A DNA stretch of 64,000 nucleotides from Uruburuella suis (GTDB lineage: Bacteria; Pseudomonadota; Gammaproteobacteria; Burkholderiales; Neisseriaceae): the NCBI RefSeq assembly GCF_004341385.1, contig NZ_SLXE01000007.1, positions 32,080-96,079 on the forward strand. The letters run 5' to 3'. Made by a program: the position numbers and the translations under genes. Every line of letters starts with the position of its first letter. The first letter of the stretch is position 1. The notes below the pieces were generated by a model. That model was not told the origin of the DNA. It did no database searches and was given only the letters and a program-made list of their open reading frames with translations. Positions 50,551 to 58,950 of this stretch are shown here, piece by piece.

Positions 50551-52944
50551 TTACAAATTGTCTTTTTGCGCCAGAATGCGGCGGCTGCCACCCACATCGG
50601 CAGGCGACACTACGCCGGCATCTTCCAGCGCCTGCATCAGGTTGGCGGCACGGTTGTAGCCCACGCGCAATTGCCGCTGCAGCGAAGAGATGGAGGTTTT
50701 GCGCGATTCGAGCACAAAAGCCACGGCCTGGTCGAATAATTCGTCGCTGTCGGCATTGGGGTTGACGGTGTTGGTGGTTTCCAGCGCCGCTTCGCCGCTG
50801 AGCAAGCCCTCGATATAGTTGGTGGGTGCCTGGCGCTTGATGTGGGCCACAATTTGATGCACTTCGTCATCCGATACAAAAGCGCCCTGCAAGCGGGTGG
50901 GCTCGGCGTTGCCCGGTTGCAGAAAGAGCGAATCGCCGTATTTGAGCAATTCGTCGGCGCCCATTTGGTCGAGAATGGTGCGGCTGTCGATTTTGCTTTG
51001 CACGGTAAAAGCCATGCGGGTGGGAATATTGGCTTTAATCAAGCCGGTAACCACGTCCACGCTCGGGCGCTGGGTGGCTACAATCATGTGGATGCCGGCG
51101 GCGCGCGCTTTTTGCGCCAGACGGGCGATTTGCTGCTCCACCGATTTGCGCTCGGTCATCATCAGGTCGGCCAATTCATCAATCACCAGCACAATCATCG
51201 GCAGCGTTTCGAGCGGCTCGGGCGCATCGGGGTTGAGGCTGAAGGGGTTGAGCAAGGGCTTGCCGGCGGCTTTGGCCTGCTTCACTTTTTGGTTGAAGCC
51301 CTCGATATTGCGCACGCCCACATGCGAGAGCAGGCGGTAGCGTTTTTCCATTTCGGCCACGCACCAATTGAGCGCCTGGCCGGCTTCGCGCATATCGGTA
51401 ACCACGGGGCAGAGCAAGTGCGGAATGCCGTCGTAAATGCTCAATTCGAGCATTTTCGGGTCGATCATGATAAAGCGCACTTCTTCGGGCGTGGCCTTGA
51501 AAAGCATAGACATAATCATGCCGTTTACGCCCACCGATTTGCCCGAGCCGGTCATGCCGGCCACCAAAAGGTGCGGCATTTTGGCCAAATCGCCCACCAC
51601 CGGCACACCGGCGATGTCTTTGCCCAGCGCCACGGTGAGCTTGGATTTGGCTTCGGTAAACACATTAGCCGCTAAAATTTCGCTCAGCATCACATCTTGG
51701 CGGCGCGCGTTGGGCAATTCGATGCCCATGGTGTTTTTGCCGGCAATGGTTTCCACCACGCGCACGGCCTGCAACGACATCGAGCGCGCCAAATCTTTGG
51801 CCAGCCCCACAATCTGGCTGCCTTTCACGCCTTGCGCCGGCTCGATTTCAAAGCGGGTGATCACAGGGCCTGCGGTGGCCGACACCACTTGCACGCCGAT
51901 GCCGAATTCGGCCAGCTTGGCTTCGATGCGCTCGGCGGTTTGCTGCAACACATCGGGGTTGACCACGGGCGCTTCGCCTTGCGGCTGACGCAGCAGTGCC
52001 AATGAAGGTTTGCTGTATTCGCCTGTGGGCAAGGGCTCGGCGGCTTGGCCTTTTTCGTCAAACAAAGCCGGCTGCACCGGTGCGCTCGGCGGCGCCACTG
52101 ACACGGCCACTGCTTTGCGGTTGCTGCTGGTGCCGTCGATTTTTTCCACCGGCTCGGCGGTGATGTTTTTTGCTTCGCGCACCATGCGGCGGGTGGTTTT
52201 GGCATCGGGCAGCTCTTTGATGTATTTGTGCTCTTTGCGGATAAGCTTCAGCCACAGCCATTCAATTTTTCCACCGGCTTTTTCGAGAATGTCCAACCAT
52301 GAAGCCTGCACCAGCAGCGATAAAGCCAAAAGCATAATCACCAGAATAATCAGCAGGCTGCCCGAAGTGCCCAACAGCCAGCTCATGCCTTGTGCGGCAA
52401 ACGAGCCTATCATGCCGCCCGCGCCCACCGGCAGCGCTTCGGCAAGCTGGGTTTTAAAGGCAAACACTTCCAGAATCGGGCTGCAGATTAAGAGCACCAG
52501 CAGGCCGATGGCGGCTATGGTGGTGTTGTAAGTTTTTTGCTCGTCGTTGTGCAGCGGGCGGAAGTTTTTATACAAAAACACGCAGGCGGCAATCACCCAC
52601 CACCACACCGATAAGCCGAAAAGATAATAACCCACATCGGCCAGATAAGCGCCGAAAAGGCCGCCGAGGTTGCGCACCGCCTCATCTGAAGCGGCCACGC
52701 TGCGCGACCAGGCCGGATCGGTCATGGTGAAGCTCGCCAGCGAGAGCGCCACAAAAATCGCTGCGGCCAGCGCCAAGAGCCATAGCGTGTCGTTGATGAG
52801 GTTGACTACATGCGAAGGGCGCGGCGCTTTGCCTTCGTTTTTCACCACGCCTTTGGGCTTGCGCGGCGGTTTGTCGGCTGCGGCTTTGGCATTTATCGGT
52901 TTGCTGTTGGTGCGGGTGCTGCGCTGGGGGGACTTGTTGGCCAT
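50551..52944 (-). CDS. ftsK: DNA translocase FtsK
   Basis: FtsK pumps chromosome DNA through the closing septum and activates XerCD dimer resolution. The 797-residue protein has a basic N-terminus, four or five transmembrane helices (~42-210), a short linker (~230-330) and the RecA-like motor (~370-720). The Walker A loop is MTGSGKSVGVNG, Walker B is VLVIDELADLM, and a C-terminal gamma winged helix (~735-797, SISSLQRQLRVGYNRAANLM) recognises orienting DNA. The linker is short compared with E. coli, like other small SpoIIIE/FtsK proteins. Neisseriae can carry a second paralogue, so numbering is open. Confidence 0.95.
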   Translation of the reverse strand: MANKSPQRSTRTNSKPINAKAAADKPPRKPKGVVKNEGKAPRPSHVVNLINDTLWLLALAAAIFVALSLASFTMTDPAWSRSVAASDEAVRNLGGLFGAYLADVGYYLFGLSVWWWVIAACVFLYKNFRPLHNDEQKTYNTTIAAIGLLVLLICSPILEVFAFKTQLAEALPVGAGGMIGSFAAQGMSWLLGTSGSLLIILVIMLLALSLLVQASWLDILEKAGGKIEWLWLKLIRKEHKYIKELPDAKTTRRMVREAKNITAEPVEKIDGTSSNRKAVAVSVAPPSAPVQPALFDEKGQAAEPLPTGEYSKPSLALLRQPQGEAPVVNPDVLQQTAERIEAKLAEFGIGVQVVSATAGPVITRFEIEPAQGVKGSQIVGLAKDLARSMSLQAVRVVETIAGKNTMGIELPNARRQDVMLSEILAANVFTEAKSKLTVALGKDIAGVPVVGDLAKMPHLLVAGMTGSGKSVGVNGMIMSMLFKATPEEVRFIMIDPKMLELSIYDGIPHLLCPVVTDMREAGQALNWCVAEMEKRYRLLSHVGVRNIEGFNQKVKQAKAAGKPLLNPFSLNPDAPEPLETLPMIVLVIDELADLMMTERKSVEQQIARLAQKARAAGIHMIVATQRPSVDVVTGLIKANIPTRMAFTVQSKIDSRTILDQMGADELLKYGDSLFLQPGNAEPTRLQGAFVSDDEVHQIVAHIKRQAPTNYIEGLLSGEAALETTNTVNPNADSDELFDQAVAFVLESRKTSISSLQRQLRVGYNRAANLMQALEDAGVVSPADVGGSRRILAQKDNL

Positions 52945-53160
52945 AGTATTCGGAATCGGGCGGCCGTCTGAAAAGCACGGTCACAGAGGATAAAGCGGTG
53001 TGACAACCTATGCGGCGCATGGTTGCACGCGGGAATCAAGCATTCGTTTAAAAATAGTCTGGCTGCATTAATGTAACCGTGCCTGCGGCCACCTTTGCGA
53101 CTTATTTTTGAACGTGCTGTCAAACCGGCAAATTATACAATATTGCGCTGCATTTAGGGG

Positions 53161-53199
53161 AAAAGGCCGTCTGAAAGCAAAGCGTTTCAGACGGCCTTA
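53161..53199 (-). terminator. Inverted DUS pair, terminator of anmK
   Basis: Opposed DUS with an 8-nt loop about 20 bp past the anmK stop. Confidence 0.8.
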
Positions 53200-53219
53200 T
53201 GGTTTGGCAGGCAAGAGGC

Positions 53220-54326
53220 TCAAGCGTAATGGCCGGCGCCCAAGATGCAGGGTTTGTGTGCGCCGGTGGCGTGGTGGGTGCCGGCGGGGATGCGGTTTAT
53301 CCAGCAGGCGGCAAGCCAGCCGAAGGCGGCGGCTTCCACCCATTGCGGGTCGAGCTGCAGTTCGGCGGTGCTGTGTAAAGCGGCTTGTTGCGGCGCAAGC
53401 AGGGTGCTCAGGCGCGCCATCAGCGCCTGATTGCGGATACCGCCGCCGCACACATACACTTGCCGCGCGGCAGGCGCACTGCTGTCGATGGCTTGCGCAA
53501 TGCTCTGTGCGCTGTATTCAAGCAGGGTACGCAACACGTCGTGGGCGTTTTCAGCGCCGTTTAAATGGGTGTGCAGCCATGCGAGCGAAAACAGCTCACG
53601 GCCGGTGCTTTTCGGGTGGGGCAACGCAAAATAAGGGTGGGCGAGCAAGGCGGCGAGCAAGTCGGGCAACACGCGCCCTTGGGCGGCTTTGGCGCCATCG
53701 GCATCATAAGGCTGCTGCCACACATGTTGCACCCAGGCATCCATCAGCATATTGCCGGGGCCGGTGTCGAAGCCGAAAGCAGGTGCATCGTCCGGCAGCA
53801 CGCTGATGTTGGCAATGCCGCCGATGTTGAGCACCACGCGGGTTTCGTGCGGGCTGTGAAAAAGCGCTTCGTGAAACGCCGGCACCAAAGGCGCACCCTG
53901 GCCGCCGGCGGCCAAATCGCGGCTGCGGAAATCGCCGATGGTGAAAATGCCGCTCAATTCGGCCAAGCGCGCCCAATCAGCCAGCTGAATGCTGTAGCCC
54001 GCTTCGGGCGCATGGCGCACGGTTTGGCCGTGGCAGCCGATGGCGGTAATGTCGGCAGGCGTTAAGCCTTGCTGTGCGAGCAAATCGGCCGTTACGCCGG
54101 CATAAAGGTTGCTTAATTGTTGCGAGAGCAGCATGCTGCGATGCAATTCGTTGTTGCCGCAGTTTTGCAAATTGAGCAAGTCGGCTTTCAACGTGTGGCC
54201 ATAGGGCGCAAACGCATGCGCCTCAGCAGCGAGCCAGCGCGTGCCCTGCATGCGGATCAGCACGGCATCTGCGCCATCCATGCTGGTGCCGGACATGATG
54301 CCGATATAGAGTTGGGTGTTCATCAT
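53220..54326 (-). CDS. anmK: Anhydro-N-acetylmuramic acid kinase
   Basis: AnmK converts 1,6-anhydroMurNAc plus ATP to MurNAc-6-phosphate, recycling cell-wall sugar. The 368-residue protein has the N-terminal phosphate-binding GIMSGTSMDGADAVL, then GCHGQTVRHAPE, the catalytic-region FDTGPGNMLMDAW and a late VYVCGGGIRN. Two adjacent ATG codons begin the gene (54326 and 54323). It acts in the same pathway as ampD at 19.1 kb. Confidence 0.95.
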   Translation of the reverse strand: MMNTQLYIGIMSGTSMDGADAVLIRMQGTRWLAAEAHAFAPYGHTLKADLLNLQNCGNNELHRSMLLSQQLSNLYAGVTADLLAQQGLTPADITAIGCHGQTVRHAPEAGYSIQLADWARLAELSGIFTIGDFRSRDLAAGGQGAPLVPAFHEALFHSPHETRVVLNIGGIANISVLPDDAPAFGFDTGPGNMLMDAWVQHVWQQPYDADGAKAAQGRVLPDLLAALLAHPYFALPHPKSTGRELFSLAWLHTHLNGAENAHDVLRTLLEYSAQSIAQAIDSSAPAARQVYVCGGGIRNQALMARLSTLLAPQQAALHSTAELQLDPQWVEAAAFGWLAACWINRIPAGTHHATGAHKPCILGAGHYA

Positions 54327-54410
54327 AAATTGTTCAGGCCGTCTGAAAATGAAAGGGGATTATAAAGGCAAAGCAGCCATAGAATAACGAGAATAACGCA
54401 AACTATCGGG

Positions 54411-54472
54411 CAGGCCGTCTGAAACAAAAAAAGCGCATCATCACAATGCGCTTTTTTGTTTCAGACGGCCTG
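54411..54472 (-). terminator. Long DUS-based terminator of the cytochrome c5 gene
   Basis: An imperfect 27-bp stem joins a DUS, an A/T-run and GCGCAT/ATGCGC around a 7-nt loop. One A bulges. It lies 5 bp past the stop of the cytochrome gene. Confidence 0.85.
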
Positions 54473-54476
54473 CGGT

Positions 54477-55301
54477 TTATTTCAGGTTGCCGCCGGATTG
54501 GTTGGCCATATACACCACAGCCGCTTCGATTTCGGCATCGGTGAGGTTGGCATTGCCGCCTTTGGGGGGCATCACGCCGCCATCCGGGCCGGTGTAGCCT
54601 TCAATAGCGTGTTTCACCAAGGTGGCTTTGCCTTGTTTTAGGCGTGTAGTCCAATCGGCGTTGTGGGTGATTTTCGGTGAAAACGGAATGGCGGAATCGG
54701 CAGAGTGGCAAGCCATGCACAAACCTTCAAACACTTTTTTGCCATCGGCGCTGCCGGCGGCCACCGGCGCGGCGGCGGCATCGGCGCCCGAAGCATCTGA
54801 TGCGGCGGCATCGGCTGCGCCCACGGCAGGCGCTTCAAAGTTGCCGCCCGATTGGTTGGTCATATACACAATGGCGCGCTTGAGCTCATCATCGGTCAAG
54901 TCGGCTGCGCCGCCTTTGGCCGGCATGGCGTTAAAGCCGTTGAGGGCGTGGTTGAACAAGGTGTCGAAGCCTTGTGCAATGCGCGGCGCCCATTCGCCGT
55001 TGTGGGTGACTTTGGGTGAATTGGGCACCACGCTGTCGGCCGCGTGGCATTGGATACAGATTTTGTTGAAAATCTGCTCGCCTGTGCGCTGGCCCACCGG
55101 GGTGCCGTCGCCCATGGTAACGTTGCCCACCGGCATAATGCGTGTTTCGGTGGCAGATTGGGTGCTTTGCTCAACATCGCTGTAATAGCCGCTGGTGGCC
55201 AGCTTAACCAGGAAAAACAACACTGCAAGCAGAATAACGATACCACCCAAAAGGGTAGTCAGAGCAGAACCTCGGGCATTCTTGTTGTTAAGGTGATTCA
55301 T
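54477..55301 (-). CDS. cycB: Diheme cytochrome c5, membrane-anchored
   Basis: A 274-residue periplasmic electron carrier. One N-terminal transmembrane helix (~13-35) anchors it. Two class-I cytochrome domains follow, with haem sites CIQCH (82-86) and CMACH (195-199), axial Met in AMPAKGG (126) and VMPPKGG (244), and an Ala/Asp-rich linker between them (~155-185). The two domains look like a duplication. In pathogenic Neisseria a two-domain cytochrome c5 passes electrons to the nitrite reductase AniA, so it fits with the NO-responsive genes at 4-6 kb. The gene symbol is by analogy. Confidence 0.88.
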   Translation of the reverse strand: MNHLNNKNARGSALTTLLGGIVILLAVLFFLVKLATSGYYSDVEQSTQSATETRIMPVGNVTMGDGTPVGQRTGEQIFNKICIQCHAADSVVPNSPKVTHNGEWAPRIAQGFDTLFNHALNGFNAMPAKGGAADLTDDELKRAIVYMTNQSGGNFEAPAVGAADAAASDASGADAAAAPVAAGSADGKKVFEGLCMACHSADSAIPFSPKITHNADWTTRLKQGKATLVKHAIEGYTGPDGGVMPPKGGNANLTDAEIEAAVVYMANQSGGNLK

Positions 55302-55358
55302 TTGGTTGGCCTCGCCGTTTGGTGGTTGTGACGAAAATAATTGTTGTAGATGAATTGT

Positions 55359-55378
55359 TTGTTAAATTGTATTAACAA
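55359..55378. promoter_or_regulatory. Inverted repeat upstream of cytochrome c5
   Basis: A perfect 7-bp inverted repeat TTGTTAA/TTAACAA with a 6-bp spacer lies 58 bp before the cytochrome start. It could be a regulator site; its half-sites differ from the FNR consensus. Confidence 0.3.
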
Positions 55379-55531
55379 TAATTTGCTGGATTATACTGAA
55401 TTCGCGGTGGCTTTCCAATCTTTAAAACTTAGTTTAGCTCAAAATAAGGTGGATTTTTTTTCGAAAGGCCGTCTGAAGCCTTTTTTTGCACCTTTAAAAT
55501 ATTCTGGCGGTGTGTGTTTGCCACAAATATT

Positions 55532-55559
55532 TTGCGCGGCGGCCGCTTTGTGCGATAAT
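55532..55559 (+). promoter_or_regulatory. Putative tRNA-Arg promoter
   Basis: A -35-like TTGCGC and a -10-like GATAAT, 16 bp apart, with the -10 ending 18 bp before the tRNA. Confidence 0.45.
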
Positions 55560-55577
55560 TGCGCTTCTTTGAAATCC

Positions 55578-55653
55578 GCACCCATAGCTCAGTTGGAAGA
55601 GCGTCAGTTTCCGAAGCTGGAGGCCACAGGTTCGATCCCTGTTGGGTGCGCCA
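55578..55653 (+). tRNA. tRNA-Arg (anticodon CCG)
   Basis: A 76-nt cloverleaf with acceptor GCACCCA/TGGGTGC, D-arm GCTC...GAGC, anticodon loop TTCCGAA (anticodon CCG, reading CGG), T-arm ACAGG-TTCGATC-CCTGT and an encoded CCA end. All stems pair, with G-T pairs at both ends of the anticodon stem. Confidence 0.96.
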
Positions 55654-55665
55654 AATTTTATTATG

Positions 55666-55701
55666 CGGGCAGCCGGTGGTTTACACGGGCTGCCCGTTTT
55701 G
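55666..55701 (+). terminator. Rho-independent terminator of tRNA-Arg
   Basis: The 9-bp stem CGGGCAGCC/GGCTGCCCG is followed by TTTT, 13 bp past the tRNA. Confidence 0.85.
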
Positions 55702-56017
55702 CATGGCTGCAACATGCCAAAGCACGCAGGCAGGCCGCTGCAAGGGCTGCGCCGAATCGGCCGTTAATCTGTGTATGAAAAAAATTGTGTTAAACAATGC
55801 AAGTTTTTATCTTGCCGACCCGCGCGGTTTCGGTTAAGGTGTGGTTTCCTTTTTCATAAACTCTCAAGTGCCTGAATGAATTGACTGGGCAGCTTGGTTG
55901 TCGCCGGATTGCGGCAGTGCGCGTACCCTAAACCGCTGCCTGCCTCAATCGCATTACAGGTGCGGTGGCGAAGCCGGTTGCCCCTATTGGTTTACGCACG
56001 ATACAAAAGAGGTTGCT
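55702..56017 (+). promoter_or_regulatory. ilvB leader region
   Basis: A gene-free stretch of about 315 bp before ilvB. It contains a short ORF, 55775-55837, encoding 20 residues (MKKIVLNNASFYLADPRGFG) without a good ribosome-binding site, and GC-rich inverted segments near 55912-55945 that could fold. The peptide is not rich enough in Ile, Val or Leu for a classical attenuator, so only a long leader can be claimed. Confidence 0.35.
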
Positions 56018-57799
56018 ATGCAATTATCCGGTGCACAAATTCTCGTGCAGAGTCTTAAAGCGGAAAACGTGGAATACGTTTTCGGCTATCCCGGCGGCGC
56101 AGTTCTTGAAATTTACGATGCGCTTTTCCAGCTAAACAAATTCCGGCATATCTTAGTGCGCCACGAGCAGGCGGCAGTGCATGCGGCCGATGCTTATGCA
56201 CGCACCAGCGGCAAAGTGGGCGTGGCTTTGGTCACTTCCGGCCCCGGCGCCACCAATGCGATTACCGGCATTGCCACAGCCTACACCGATTCGATTCCGA
56301 TGGTGGTGATTTCCGGCCAGGTCGGCACACCGGCCATCGGCAGCGATGCGTTTCAGGAAATCGACATGATCGGCGTGTCGCGCCCTTGCGTGAAGCACAA
56401 TTTTCTCGTAACCAGCATACACGAGCTGGCCGACACAGTGAAAAAAGCTTTTCAAATCGCCCGCAGCGGCCGCCCGGGCCCGGTGGTGATCGATGTGGCC
56501 AAAGACGTTACCCAAGCGATGGCCAAATTCAGCTATCCTCAGGAAGATATTTTCATCCGTTCTTACCAACCCGTGGTCAACGGCCACACCGGTCAAATCA
56601 AAAAAGCCATTCAAATGTTGGCTGCGGCCAAGCGCCCGCTGGTGTATTTCGGCGGCGGCGTGGTGCTGGGCAATGCCGCGCAAGAGCTCACCGAATTTGT
56701 GCAGCTCACCGGCGTGCCGTGCACCGGCACTTTGATGGGCTTGGGCGCTTATCCTTCTTCCAACCGGCAATTCCTCGGCATGCTCGGCATGCACGGCACT
56801 TATGAAGCCAATCTGGCCATGCATAATGCCGATGTGGTGGTGGCTGTGGGCGCGCGTTTTGACGACCGCGTGGTGTCGGTGCCGGCCAAATTCAGCGAAA
56901 AACCGAAAAAAATCATTCATATCGACATCGATCCTTCCAGCATTTCCAAGCGTGTGAAAGCCGATGTGCCGATTGTGGGCGATGTGAAAAACGTGTTGCG
57001 CGACTTTGCCTGCATTTGGAAAAAGCAGGAATTAACCTTCAACGAAGCGGCGCTGGCCAAATGGTGGGAAGCCCTGGAGGCTTGGCGCAGCCGCGACTGC
57101 CTGCGCATTCCCGAAGCTGATGGCGACATTATCCTGCCGCAAATGGTGGTGAGAACCCTGGCCGAAGTCACCAACAACGATGCCATCATTACCTCGGATG
57201 TGGGCCAGCACCAAATGTTTGCCGCCCAATATTATCCGTTTGAGCGGCCGCGGCAATGGCTCAATTCGGGCGGCTTGGGCACCATGGGCGTGGGCTTGCC
57301 TTATGCCATGGGCGCTTATTTGGCCGACCCGAGTAAAGATGTGTGCTGCATCACCGGCGAGGGCTCGATTCAAATGAATATCCAAGAGCTTTCCACCTGT
57401 TTCCAATACAAGCTGCCGATTAAAACCATCTGCCTCAACAACGGCTATTTGGGCATGGTACGCCAATGGCAGGAGCTTTATTACAGCAACCGCGAATCGG
57501 AAACCTATTTCGATTCCTTGCCCGATTTTGTGAAGCTGGCCGAAGCTTACGGCCATGTGGGCATGCGCATTGAAAAAGCATCCGATGTGGAAGGCGCATT
57601 GCGTGAAGCGCTCGCTCTGAAAGACCGTTTCGTGTTTCTCGATTTCATCACCGACAAAAAGCAAAACGTGTTTCCCATGGTGGGCAACGGCAAAGGCCTG
57701 GATGAAATGGTGTTGCCGCCGCATATGCGCGAAACCCCGCAAGACAGTGATGTTAATGAGGTAACCGACCGCGATTACGACATAAGGAGCGTGCCATGA
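56018..57799 (+). CDS. ilvB: Acetolactate synthase, large (catalytic) subunit
   Basis: The ThDP enzyme that condenses two pyruvates, or pyruvate and 2-ketobutyrate, in branched-chain amino-acid synthesis. The 593-residue protein has the three ThDP-enzyme domains: GYPGGAVLEIYDAL with the catalytic Glu50 in VRHEQAAVHAADAYAR, the FAD-binding middle domain, and the ThDP site GEGSIQMNIQELSTC...NNGYLGMVRQWQ. The start at 56018 follows AAGAGG; an open extension of 40 codons upstream is Cys-rich and not conserved. It overlaps ilvH by 4 bp (ATGA). Confidence 0.96.
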   Translation: MQLSGAQILVQSLKAENVEYVFGYPGGAVLEIYDALFQLNKFRHILVRHEQAAVHAADAYARTSGKVGVALVTSGPGATNAITGIATAYTDSIPMVVISGQVGTPAIGSDAFQEIDMIGVSRPCVKHNFLVTSIHELADTVKKAFQIARSGRPGPVVIDVAKDVTQAMAKFSYPQEDIFIRSYQPVVNGHTGQIKKAIQMLAAAKRPLVYFGGGVVLGNAAQELTEFVQLTGVPCTGTLMGLGAYPSSNRQFLGMLGMHGTYEANLAMHNADVVVAVGARFDDRVVSVPAKFSEKPKKIIHIDIDPSSISKRVKADVPIVGDVKNVLRDFACIWKKQELTFNEAALAKWWEALEAWRSRDCLRIPEADGDIILPQMVVRTLAEVTNNDAIITSDVGQHQMFAAQYYPFERPRQWLNSGGLGTMGVGLPYAMGAYLADPSKDVCCITGEGSIQMNIQELSTCFQYKLPIKTICLNNGYLGMVRQWQELYYSNRESETYFDSLPDFVKLAEAYGHVGMRIEKASDVEGALREALALKDRFVFLDFITDKKQNVFPMVGNGKGLDEMVLPPHMRETPQDSDVNEVTDRDYDIRSVP

Positions 57800-58287
57800 G
57801 ACACATCTTATCTATCCTGATGGAAAACGAATCGGGCGCGATGAGCCGTGTGGTGGGCTTGTTTTCGGCGCGCGATTACAATATCGACTCGCTCTCGGTG
57901 GCCGCCACGGAAGACAAAACCCTCTCGCGCATGACCATCGTCACCCACGGCGATGATGCCGTGCTCGAGCAGATCACCAAGCAGCTCAACAAGCTGATCG
58001 AAGTGGTGAAAGTGGTGGATTTAAACGAAAGCCGTTTTGTCGAGCGCGAGCTGATGCTGGTGAAAGTGCGCGCCGTGGGCAAAGATCGCGATGAAATGCT
58101 GCGGCTCACCGAAATCTACCGCGGCCATGTGGTAGACGTTACCGATAAAAGCTACACCATCGAAGTCACCGGCACCAGCGACAAGCTCGATTCGTTTCTC
58201 GAAACCGTCAGCAGAGGCCTGATTCTCGAAACCGTGCGCACAGGTGCTGCCGGCATCGGCCGCGGCGAGCGCATTTTGAAAGTATAA
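57796..58287 (+). CDS. ilvH: Acetolactate synthase, small (regulatory) subunit
   Basis: The valine-sensing subunit that activates IlvB. The 163 residues include an N-terminal ACT domain (ILSILMENESGAMSRVVGLFSARDYNIDSL, in part, ~4-35) and a C-terminal domain (~78-163) ending GLILETVRTGAAGIGRGERIL. Translation is coupled to ilvB by the 4-bp overlap. A DUS hairpin follows at 58302. Confidence 0.96.
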   Translation: MRHILSILMENESGAMSRVVGLFSARDYNIDSLSVAATEDKTLSRMTIVTHGDDAVLEQITKQLNKLIEVVKVVDLNESRFVERELMLVKVRAVGKDRDEMLRLTEIYRGHVVDVTDKSYTIEVTGTSDKLDSFLETVSRGLILETVRTGAAGIGRGERILKV

Positions 58288-58301
58288 GCCGCAGCCGCAA
58301 A

Positions 58302-58342
58302 CCTTTCAGACGGCCTCAGGCTTTTTAAAAGGCCGTCTGAAC
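58302..58342 (+). terminator. Inverted DUS pair after ilvH
   Basis: Opposed DUS with a loop of about 14 nt, 15 bp past the ilvH stop. Confidence 0.75.
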
Positions 58343-58425
58343 AGCGATTGCGCACACAATCCGATTTAAAACACTCATGTTTTATTTCTGATTGACCGAT
58401 TGGCAAAAGATAATGGAGCAAGGCC

Positions 58426-58725
58426 ATGTCCGGCATCAAAATTGTGGCTACCGTGGTGGTGAAGCCCGAATATCGTGAAGCGCTGCTGGCGCAATTTGCC
58501 GACTTGGTGACCGCCAGCCGCCGCGAAGCAGGCAATTTGCGCTACGATCTGCACCAAGCAGCGGGCAGCCCTGAAACGCTCGTGTTTATCGAGCATTGGG
58601 CTTCGCAAGCCGCCCTTGATGCCCACAATGCCAGCGCACATTTTCAAAGCTTTGTAAAAGCCGTTGAAGGCAAAAACGACTGCATCGACATCGTGTTGCT
58701 GCAAGATGTGTCCGACAACGCTTAA
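58426..58725 (+). CDS. ABM-superfamily putative quinol monooxygenase
   Basis: A 99-residue ferredoxin-like dimeric alpha/beta-barrel protein of the antibiotic biosynthesis monooxygenase superfamily, similar in length to YgiN-type quinol monooxygenases. Typical features are IKIVATVVVKPEYREALLAQF at the start (in part), the EAGNLRYDLHQ strand and FIEHWASQAALDAHNASAHF. AATGGAGC 10 bp upstream supports the start. It lies between ilvH and ilvC without obvious metabolic link. Its stop codon is inside the end of the MITE that follows. Confidence 0.85.
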   Translation: MSGIKIVATVVVKPEYREALLAQFADLVTASRREAGNLRYDLHQAAGSPETLVFIEHWASQAALDAHNASAHFQSFVKAVEGKNDCIDIVLLQDVSDNA

Positions 58726-58889
58726 GGAAGCTCTGAATAACTCATGATGACGGCTTTTACCGCCCTTTTTACGCTATGCTGCGTTGGAACTTTGAGGAAA
58801 TAGAAACACTATTCCCTCAAAACCCCGCCTTGCCTAGCATAAAAATGCTGGCAAAATCCATGCACCAGAGTTTTTCAGAGTCCCCTTAA
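58722..58889. repeat. MITE-like element between ABM gene and ilvC
   Basis: A 168-bp non-coding sequence whose ends form 22-bp imperfect inverted repeats (TTAAGGAAGCTCTGAATAAC and the complement of TTCAGAGTCCCCTTAA), about 18 of 22 matching. The left end overlaps the ABM stop codon. The interior has CTATGCTGCGTTGG and CCTTGCCTAGCAT. No second copy is in the window. Confidence 0.65.
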
Positions 58890-58950
58890 ATCGCGAAACC
58901 AACCCTTTTTAATGAATTAACCCCCTTTTTTGAAACAAGGAATCTGAACC

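Noticed and set aside
55775..55837. Ile/Val/Leu attenuator peptide for ilvB
   Set aside because: The 20-residue frame has only five Ile, Val or Leu, not in a run, and lacks a ribosome-binding site. It is kept only as part of a long leader.
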